The position numbers and the translations under genes are program-made. The notes below the pieces were generated by a model. That model saw nothing but the letters and a program-made list of their open reading frames with translations. It had not been told where the DNA came from and did not search any database. A DNA stretch of 64,000 nucleotides from AV40 sp038230255 (GTDB taxonomy: Bacteria; Verrucomicrobiota; Verrucomicrobiia; Chthoniobacterales; UBA10450): NCBI GenBank assembly GCA_038230255.1, contig JBBRNP010000001.1, positions 124,001 through 188,000 on the forward strand. Reading direction: 5' to 3'. The stretch's first letter is position 1; each line of letters opens with the position of its first letter. Positions 26,215 through 34,100 of this stretch are shown one piece after another.

Positions 26215-26251
26215 CGGGGACGAGGAATATGGCTAAACGAAGCGGAGAAGC

Positions 26252-26342
26252 AAACGCCGAACGCCCAACGTCCAACATCGAATATTGAATGGAGAGTCTG
26301 CATTTCTTCCGTTGGGCGTTGGACGTTCAGCGTTGGGCGTTT
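26252..26342. repeat. Imperfect inverted repeat, 25-bp arms, between mazG and secG
   Basis: The left arm 26252-26275 and right arm 26318-26342 are inverted copies with about 22 of 25 positions matching; both are built from GTTGGACGTT/GTTGGGCGTT units. The spacer is about 42 bp. The right arm contains the mazG stop codon and its last residues, so the element lies at the end of that gene. It resembles dispersed palindromic repeats seen in several soil phyla; no coding potential. Confidence 0.75.
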
Positions 26343-27109
26343 TCTGTTTTGATCCGGTTCCAGATCGCATCCAACTCGGCCAGATCGACATCGCCGAGTT
26401 TCTTGCCGCGCGCCCGGAGCTCGTCTTCCAATAAGTTGAAGCGGCCGACGAATTTGTCGGTCGCGGCTTGCAGGGAGGTCTCGGCGTCGAGTTTGCATTT
26501 GCGCGCCAGGTTCACGACCGCGAAAAGTAGATCGCCCATTTCATCCGCAATTGATTTCTGAGCTTTGCGGCTGATCTCCTCTTTCAGCTCGCCGAGTTCC
26601 TCTTCGACCTTGGCGATGACGTCGCGCAATTCCGCCCAATCGAAATTCACGCGGGCGACTTTGCTTTGCGCTTTTTGGGCGCGCATTAAAGCCGGTAAAG
26701 CCCGGGGAAGACTGGCGAGATAATGCTGATCCCCTTTCTTCTCTTCGCGCTTGATTGCTTCCCATTGTTTTAAGACTGCGCCGGAGTCGCGTGCGTTGCT
26801 CTGGCCAAAAACGTGCGGATGGCGCCGGATCAGTTTTTCGGTGATCTCCGCGACCACGTTGTCGATCTTGAATTGACCGGATTCACCCGCGATCTCCGCG
26901 TGCATGACCACGAGAAGCAAGAGATCGCCGAGTTCCTCCCGAAAATGCCCCTCGTTCTTAGACCGGGCAGCTTCTGCAACTTCGTAAGCTTCTTCGATCG
27001 TCGCCGGCAGGAGCGATTCGTGAGTTTGCTCCCGGTCCCACGGGCAGCCGCCCGGCGCGCGCAATTGCGCGACGATCTGGCAAAGTTTTGCGAAGTGATC
27101 ACTGCTCAC
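26327..27109 (-). CDS. mazG: Nucleoside triphosphate pyrophosphohydrolase MazG
   Basis: 260 residues from GTG 27109, 4 bp after the DUF2270 stop. Two MazG domains: the first starts GGCPWDREQTHESL with metal ligands in EEAYEV and EELGDLLLLVVMHAEIA; the second has EEELGELKEEI and DEMGDLLFAVVNLARK. MazG degrades non-canonical NTPs and in E. coli lowers ppGpp. An upstream in-frame extension of 29 residues is not conserved in character and overlaps the preceding gene, so GTG 27109 was chosen. Its last codons fall in a palindromic repeat. Confidence 0.94.
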   Translation of the reverse strand: MSSDHFAKLCQIVAQLRAPGGCPWDREQTHESLLPATIEEAYEVAEAARSKNEGHFREELGDLLLLVVMHAEIAGESGQFKIDNVVAEITEKLIRRHPHVFGQSNARDSGAVLKQWEAIKREEKKGDQHYLASLPRALPALMRAQKAQSKVARVNFDWAELRDVIAKVEEELGELKEEISRKAQKSIADEMGDLLFAVVNLARKCKLDAETSLQAATDKFVGRFNLLEDELRARGKKLGDVDLAELDAIWNRIKTENAQR

Positions 27110-27113
27110 TATT

Positions 27114-27833
27114 TTAGATTCGCCAGAGCGAGCGGTGCGTGCCGAATTCGGAAATTTCGCCGGACGATTTCTTGCTGACGTAAATCGTGATCGCAATCAC
27201 GCTGACGAAAGTGCCAACTAGGACGAACGCGACCAGCCACGACGGAATATGCCCGACCCGCAGCGCGCGATAAAAAGCGGGTACGCCATCCATGGCCATA
27301 GGCGCGTGGAGAAAAATTTTCGTGACCCACGCCACCAGAATGAGAATGAAAATGAAAATGTAGTTGCGCTTCAGCCGGCGGCCGATCGCTTCCAGTTTGC
27401 TGATCTTGAAACAAGGCAGGATCAGATCTTCGCAAACGAGCTTTTTCCATTCGCCCTGCAACAAGTCGCGATTTTCCATGACCATCGGCACCAGGAAATG
27501 GGCCTCCAGCATCCGGATGCGCGCGCGGAAGGCATCGTAGAACCGGTAGCGACGCGCTTCGATCCAAAGCATGACCCAAACGATCGCGAGATTGAAAAAG
27601 AAAATAATGTGCGGAACCCCCGCGTTGGAAAACGCGATCGTGATGATGGCCGTGCTGCTGGTGATGGCCCAGTTGGTCGTGATGTCGAGCCGTTGCCGCC
27701 AGACCATGATTCGGCCCATCTCACCCCGATAGAAGTGCGACATCGCATTGACATAGCCGGGGTCGTAAAGGCTGCGTTGGAGCGAAACGGTCGTCTCTTC
27801 ACTTACAGCTGGTCCGCTATTTTCAGTTGCCAC
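27114..27833 (-). CDS. DUF2270 membrane protein
   Basis: 239 residues. The N-terminal motif SHFYRGEMGRIMVWRQRLD followed by TTNWAITSS matches the DUF2270 family. Four predicted membrane helices lie at about 55-90 (two short spans), 158-180 and 200-225. Function unknown. It is followed 4 bp later by mazG and is divergent from the EIIA gene, with 47 bp between them holding both promoters. Confidence 0.82.
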   Translation of the reverse strand: MATENSGPAVSEETTVSLQRSLYDPGYVNAMSHFYRGEMGRIMVWRQRLDITTNWAITSSTAIITIAFSNAGVPHIIFFFNLAIVWVMLWIEARRYRFYDAFRARIRMLEAHFLVPMVMENRDLLQGEWKKLVCEDLILPCFKISKLEAIGRRLKRNYIFIFILILVAWVTKIFLHAPMAMDGVPAFYRALRVGHIPSWLVAFVLVGTFVSVIAITIYVSKKSSGEISEFGTHRSLWRI

Positions 27834-27880
27834 GACTAATCAATTAACTGGATAACTGAGGCAGAATCCAACAATTCCTC

Positions 27881-28342
27881 ATGTCCATCGCCCTGGCCAA
27901 TCTGGTCGATCCAAAGCAAATCGCGCTTAATCTTCGCGCGACGATCCAGGCAGAAGCGATGCGCGAGATCGTCGATCTGCTCGTGGCTGCCGGTACGATC
28001 GACAATCCGGAAAAGTTTTTGTCAGAAATGCGCGCGCGTGAAACGACCAGTTCGACATACGCCGCCGACGGCGTCGCCTTTCCGCACGCCCGCACGAAAT
28101 TAGTCGACCAAATTGTTTTGGGGATCGGCCGGAGCGAAGCCGGCATTCCGTGGACCGGCAACGGCGAGCTGGCGCACCTGATTTTTCTGATCGCGGTCCC
28201 GGAAAGATTAATCAGCGATTATCTGGTGGTGGTCGGCGCAGTTGCTCGAGCCACCAAGGATCGGCCATTGCGAACGCTGCTCTTCCACGCCGAAAGTGTG
28301 GACGAATTTATAGCTACGCTCTTGAGCGCTCCGTCAATCTGA
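27881..28342 (+). CDS. PTS EIIA domain protein (PtsN/fructose type)
   Basis: 153 residues forming one EIIA type-2 domain. The phosphorylatable His is in GVAFPHART (about residue 68); the preceding MRARETTSSTYAADG and following QIVLGIGRSEAGIPW are typical of PtsN-like proteins. No EIIB/EIIC genes adjoin it, suggesting a regulatory rather than a sugar-transport role. It overlaps the end of the convergent rhomboid-like gene by 9 bp. Confidence 0.87.
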   Translation: MSIALANLVDPKQIALNLRATIQAEAMREIVDLLVAAGTIDNPEKFLSEMRARETTSSTYAADGVAFPHARTKLVDQIVLGIGRSEAGIPWTGNGELAHLIFLIAVPERLISDYLVVVGAVARATKDRPLRTLLFHAESVDEFIATLLSAPSI

Positions 28343-29167
28343 CTTCTTCAAAAGTCGATTGCGCGCGCGGTCGAGAATGTTCCTTTCCGTTTCGGTAAGG
28401 CTGCCCATGCCCGACCTGGAAATCTTGTCCAGGATCGGATCGATGGACTCATAAACGTCGTCCGGCTCGACCACGCGGCGTGCGGAAGGCTTTTGCACGA
28501 CGGTTAATCGCGGTCGCCGGCGAAATGGATTCAATCTTGCCAGGTCCATCTTGATTGGAATCCGGCCTTGCACGAAGCGGATGTAGAGAAAAGCCGCCAG
28601 GCACATTACCCAAAGCACGGAAAGATTTCCCCACTCGTGGCTGGGCAAATATTGCATTGAAGCGAGCACCAGCCCGGCAAAGGCGAGCCACTTCAACGTG
28701 ACCCATCCGAATAATTCCACATTCGGATAGAGGGTTGCGAACGCGATGAAAAGACCGATCGAAATTTCATATGAGCCGCCGTAACTCCACATCGCTGCGG
28801 CCGACCCCCATGCGATCAGAATGATGGGCGCGATGAAAAGCAGCATTCCGAAAAGCAAAAGATAACGCCGGATGCCGAGATACTTTTCGACTTCTGTTCC
28901 CGCCCAGTAGAAAAAAATGACGTTAAAGAGAAAGAAAAACGAAGCGGGTTGAATGAAGATGCAGGTGAACGGCTGCCAGATCGCCCCGTGCAGAAAAGAG
29001 CGCGATTGGAAGGCGAAGGGCATCAGGTCCCAATGCGCGCTTTGCGCAATCGTGGTGAAAAACATGCCGAGGACATAGAGCGCGGCGATGATCGTGGTGA
29101 CGCGCACCGGATAGCGGCCCACCCACGTTACCGGTCGATAATCATCGGCCGTAGTGACCCCGAACAT
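28334..29167 (-). CDS. Rhomboid-like membrane protein lacking catalytic motif
   Basis: 277 residues with about six membrane helices in residues 20-200 and a soluble C-terminal tail. The fold follows rhomboids (LFNVIFFYWAGTEVEKYLG; FIAFATLYPN), but the GxSG site reads GGSYEISIG and the early His is replaced by Phe, so it is probably a pseudo-protease. The tail ends SIDPILDKISRSGMGSLT and TETERNILDRA, resembling the small C-terminal domain found on many rhomboid-like proteins of this phylum. A role in membrane-protein quality control is inference. Confidence 0.75.
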   Translation of the reverse strand: MFGVTTADDYRPVTWVGRYPVRVTTIIAALYVLGMFFTTIAQSAHWDLMPFAFQSRSFLHGAIWQPFTCIFIQPASFFFLFNVIFFYWAGTEVEKYLGIRRYLLLFGMLLFIAPIILIAWGSAAAMWSYGGSYEISIGLFIAFATLYPNVELFGWVTLKWLAFAGLVLASMQYLPSHEWGNLSVLWVMCLAAFLYIRFVQGRIPIKMDLARLNPFRRRPRLTVVQKPSARRVVEPDDVYESIDPILDKISRSGMGSLTETERNILDRARNRLLKKSD

Positions 29168-29297
29168 GCTTCAATAGACAGCCGCCGAATTCGCGGCGCA
29201 AGCAACGTTCGCGGAGGCCCGAAAAAATTCTTGGAGAAGGGCGCGAATCGGCAGAAATTCATGTTCCGCTCGATTCCACCAGGATAGACGATCACCA

Positions 29298-31112
29298 ATG
29301 AAAAACATCGCGTTCGCAATTTCGCCACCCGCTGGAATCGGCGATAGCAAACCCGGCAACCAGGCGGTGCTCGATTGGGTGCACGAAGTCGAGCTTCTCG
29401 CCAAACCGGAAAACGTTTTTTGGTGCGATGGCTCGGAGCGCGAGCACGATTACCTGCTTCAGGAAGCGATGAAGCAGAATGTTCTGATCAAGCTGAACGA
29501 GCAAAAAGTTCCGCGCTCGTATTTGCATCGCTCCAACCCCAACGACGTCGCCCGGGTCGAGCAGTTCACTTTCATTTGCACGCCGACCAAAGAGGAAGCC
29601 GGTCCGACCAACAACTGGAGCGACCCGGCCGAGACCTACACCAAACTTCAGGGAATGCTAAAAGGCGCGATGAGCGGCCGCACCCTGTTTGTCGTGCCTT
29701 ATATTATGGGTCCGCCCGATTCGCCCCTGACCAAAGTCGGCTTCGAAATCACCGATTCGATTTATGTCGTGCTCAGCATGCGAATCATGACTCGCATGGG
29801 CGCAATCGCGGTCAAACGCCTGGGCAACGATCCGAAGGCCGAATGGAACCGCGGCGTCCACTCATTATTAGATGTCGATCCTGCGCGCCGGCTCATTTGT
29901 CATTTCCCGCAGGACAACACCATCATTTCGGTCGGATCTGGTTATGGCGGTAACGTTTTGCTGAGCAAAAAATGTCTCGCTCTCCGGATCGGTTCTTATC
30001 TCGCGCGCAAACAAGGTTGGATGGCTGAGCACATGTTGATCCTCGGCGTCGAATCGCCCGAAGGAAAAAAACATTACGTAGCAGCGGCGTTTCCGAGCGC
30101 GTGCGGCAAAACCAATTTCGCCATGCTCATTCCGCCGAAACATTTCGCCGGTTGGAAGATCACCACCGTTGGTGACGACATTGCCTGGATGCAAATCCGA
30201 GAAAACCGCTTGTTCGCGGTCAATCCGGAGAACGGCTACTTCGGTGTGGTTCCCGGAACGAATTGCAAATCGAATCCGAACGCGATGAAATCGATCGAGC
30301 ACGATTCGCTTTACACTAACGTTGCCCTGACTGATGACGGCGACGTTTGGTGGGAAGGCAAAGATCCCGACGGGTCGGGACCGAAACATGCGATCGATTG
30401 GCGCGGCAACGATTGGATGCCCGATTCAAAAGAAAAAGCGGCGCATCCCAACAGCCGGTTCACCGCGCCGGTGCGGAATAATCCGGTGCTCGATCCCGAT
30501 TTTGAAAAAGGCGAGGGCGTTCCGATCAGCGCGATCATTTTTGGCGGGCGCCGCAGCGGCACTTTGCCGCTCGTGTTTCAGTCGTTCGATTGGGAGCACG
30601 GCGTTTATCTCGGCGCGACCATGGCCTCGGAAACAACCGCCGCCGCCACTGGAGCGGTTGGGCAGGTCCGTCGCGATCCGATGGCGATGCTGCCGTTCTG
30701 CGGTTACAACATCGGCGATTATTTTCGGCACTGGCTCGCAATCGGGAAACGCCTGACCAAGCCGCCGCTGATTTTCAACGTCAATTGGTTCCGCAAAGGC
30801 GAAAGCGGAAAATTTCTCTGGCCCGGCTTCGGCGACAACATGCGCGTGCTCAAATGGATCATCGACCGCTGCGAAGGGAAAAGCGACGGCGCACTCAAAT
30901 CGCCAATCGGTTGGCTACCTGGATTACACGATCTCGATCTGGCCGAGCTCGAGATCGATCACAACTGCGTCGACGAGCTGCTCGAGATCGATCACGAAGA
31001 GTGGAAAACTGAACTGGCCGGGCACAAAAAGTTTTTCGAGTCACTCGGTGGCGTCGTCCCCGAGGAGTTGATGAAGCAGCGCGCAGAAGTCGCAGCGCGT
31101 TTCGCCGAATAA
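29298..31112 (+). CDS. pckG: Phosphoenolpyruvate carboxykinase (GTP)
   Basis: 604 residues, the usual length for the GTP enzyme. Key motifs are the P-loop FPSACGKTNFAML, the kinase-2 region TVGDDIAWM, FAVNPENGYFGVVPGT, and FGGRRSGTLPLV. It interconverts oxaloacetate and PEP in the cytosol and drives gluconeogenesis. The upstream 130 bp, shared with the divergent rhomboid-like gene, contain no clear regulatory motif. Confidence 0.97.
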   Translation: MKNIAFAISPPAGIGDSKPGNQAVLDWVHEVELLAKPENVFWCDGSEREHDYLLQEAMKQNVLIKLNEQKVPRSYLHRSNPNDVARVEQFTFICTPTKEEAGPTNNWSDPAETYTKLQGMLKGAMSGRTLFVVPYIMGPPDSPLTKVGFEITDSIYVVLSMRIMTRMGAIAVKRLGNDPKAEWNRGVHSLLDVDPARRLICHFPQDNTIISVGSGYGGNVLLSKKCLALRIGSYLARKQGWMAEHMLILGVESPEGKKHYVAAAFPSACGKTNFAMLIPPKHFAGWKITTVGDDIAWMQIRENRLFAVNPENGYFGVVPGTNCKSNPNAMKSIEHDSLYTNVALTDDGDVWWEGKDPDGSGPKHAIDWRGNDWMPDSKEKAAHPNSRFTAPVRNNPVLDPDFEKGEGVPISAIIFGGRRSGTLPLVFQSFDWEHGVYLGATMASETTAAATGAVGQVRRDPMAMLPFCGYNIGDYFRHWLAIGKRLTKPPLIFNVNWFRKGESGKFLWPGFGDNMRVLKWIIDRCEGKSDGALKSPIGWLPGLHDLDLAELEIDHNCVDELLEIDHEEWKTELAGHKKFFESLGGVVPEELMKQRAEVAARFAE

Positions 31113-31174
31113 AATTCCGTCAACCCAAGCGGAGCAAGATTTGCGATTTATGCGCGCATCTCGGATAATCTCCA

Positions 31175-34100
31175 GTGGGTTCAAAGGTTGCTGAAAAGAA
31201 ATGCGTCACTGCTCCGGCTGAGCGTGGTTGCGTTGAGATTCGAGGCGCACGCCAGAACAACCTCAAAGGCCTCGATGTTGATCTTCCGCTCGGGAAATTG
31301 ACCGTTATTACCGGCCCGAGCGGCTCCGGGAAATCGAGTCTCGCCTTCGAGACGATTTACGCCGAAGGCCAGCGCCGTTACGTCGAAACCTTCAGTCCTT
31401 ATATGCGGCAATTCCTCGACCGAATGGACAAGCCTCGTGTCGACGATATCCGCGGGATTCCGCCCGCGATCGCGATCGAACAAGCGAACCCGGTCAAATC
31501 GTCGCGTTCCACCGTCGGCACGATGACCGAGATCAATGATTATTTGAAATTGCTTTGGCCGCGGATCGTTAAAGCGTTTTGCCCAAGCTGCGACCGTGAG
31601 ATTCGGCCGGAGACGGCAAAGTCGATCGCCGAGGAAATATTGCGCGATTGCGCCGATAAAAATGTTCTGATCACGTTTTGGGTATCGGTTCCTGCGAAAA
31701 CCGAGCCGCGAAAGTTTTTCGAATTTCTTCAGCAGCAGGGTTATCTCCGCGTTTGGATCGACAACGAAGTCGTGCGTGTGGATGACGATCCCAAAAAGAT
31801 CAAACACCTCGGCGCGCGGGTCCAAGTCATCCAGGATCGAACCGCAATTACTCAGGAAAATCGTGCGCGCCTGGTTGAAGCGCTCGAGACCGCGCTTCGC
31901 TTCGGCAAGGGCAAAGTCAACATTGTCTCAATGGCTGTAGAGGCAGGCGTGTCGCCTGCAACCTCAAGAACTGCGGCCGGCACGGCCGCCACTACAGTTT
32001 CTGAGCATCCGTTTTCGACCGGGTGGCACTGCGCGCACTGCGACATCGACATTCGCCCGCCGACGCCGGGGCTTTTCAGTTTCAACAATCCACTCGGCGC
32101 TTGTCCGGACTGCCGCGGCTTTGGACGCACCATCACGATCGATCTAAACAAAGCGATTCCCGACCGTTCATTGTCGATCAAACAAGGCGCAGTCCGCGTT
32201 TTTCGCGGGAACGAGTTCGGCGAATCGCAAAAGGATCTCCTTCGCGCCTGCGCCCGCGAAGACGTCGATATCAATGTTCCGTTCGAGGAGTTGCCAAAGG
32301 CCGATCAGGACTTCGTCATCAACGGCGAGAAGCGCAGTGGCGAATACACGGCTGACGATTACGAAGACGATCGGTGGTACGGCGTGCGCGGATTTTTTCG
32401 GTGGCTCGAGTCGCAAGTTTACAAAATGCACATGCGCGTTTTGCTCAGTCGCTACCGCGCCTACACGACCTGTCCGAAGTGCAATGGCGGGCGTTTTCAA
32501 CCGGAGGCGTTGAATTATCAACTGGAGGGACGCGCGCCGTCGCGTCCCAGAAATGGCGCCGACAGCGCGGCGCCCTCCAAAACGCGATTAACTCTTCCGG
32601 ATTTTGCCGCGCTCCCTATTTCGAACGCGCGCGATCTGCTCGCGAAGATCGACATCTCGGAAAACGACTCGACCGCCAGGATGTTGCGCGACGAAATTTG
32701 CGCGCGGCTGAGTTATTTGTGCGAAGTCGGCGTCGGTTATCTGACGCTCGATCGTTCTACGCGAACTTTGAGCGGTGGCGAAGTTCAGCGAGTCAATCTC
32801 ACCACCTGTCTCGGCGCGTCGCTGGTCAACACGCTCTTCGTCATGGACGAGCCGAGCATCGGGTTGCACCCGCGAGATATCGGCCGGCTCGTCCGCGTGA
32901 TGCACAATCTGCGCGATCGCGGAAACACCCTGCTCGTAGTCGAGCACGAAGAGCAAATCATTCGCGCGTCCGACAACTTGATCGACATCGGTCCGGGGCG
33001 CGGCGAGCGCGGCGGCGAATTGATTTTTAACGGCGCGCTTGATCAACTTTTGTTTCGGAAAAACTCGCTTACCGCCGATTACCTGAACGGACGCAAAACA
33101 ATTCCGGTTCCGAAGAAGCGGCGAAGATCGACATCGTCGATCAAGATCACCGGCGCGCGAGAACACAATCTCAGAAACGTCGACGTCGATCTTCCGCTTG
33201 GCGTTTTCACATGTGTGACCGGCGTTTCCGGCTCGGGTAAGTCCACCCTGATTCATGACGTGCTTTATCGAAATATTCTTATCGCCAAAGGGCAGACGAC
33301 CGATCAAGAAGCCGGCGCGTGCAAATCAGTCAGCGGCGCCCATCGCCTCAACGAAGTCGTGATGGTGGATCAATCGGCGCTCGCGCGTACGCCGCGATCG
33401 ACGCCGATTCTTTACCTCGGGCTTTACGATCGCGTCCGGGAACTTTTCGCCGCGCAGCCCGAATCGATGTCGCAGGGACTGACCGCGAGCGCGTTTTCAT
33501 TCAACTCCGGCAGCGGCCGCTGCGAGCGTTGCTCAGGGACCGGGTTCGAAAAGATCGAGATGCAGTTCCTGAGTGATCTCTATGTCCGCTGCGCGGAATG
33601 CGAAGGCAAACGGTTCCAACCACACGTCCTGAAAATTAAACTCCACGACAAATCGATTCACGACCTGCTCGACTTGACCGTGAGCGAAGCGATTCAATTT
33701 TTCACCCAAATAGGAGAACAGAAAACTCTCTCCGAACCGCTCGATGTTCTCGATGAAGTCGGCCTCGGTTATTTACGGCTCGGCCAACCACTGAACACGC
33801 TTTCTGGGGGCGAATCGCAGCGTTTGAAACTCGTCCGGCATTTGGCCGAATCCAAAACGGCAGAGCATGTTCCCGGCAACGGAAACGGAGACGCCACTCG
33901 CGGCAATTTGTTCATCTTCGACGAGCCGACCACTGGGCTGCATTTCGATGACGTCGCGATGCTGCTCCGGGTCTTCCAACGCCTGGTCGAGCGCGGAAAC
34001 TCGCTCATCGTGATCGAGCACAATCTCGAAGTGATTAAGTCCGCCGATTGGATTGTCGATCTTGGACCGGAAGCGGGAGATGAAGGTGGAAAAGTTGTCG

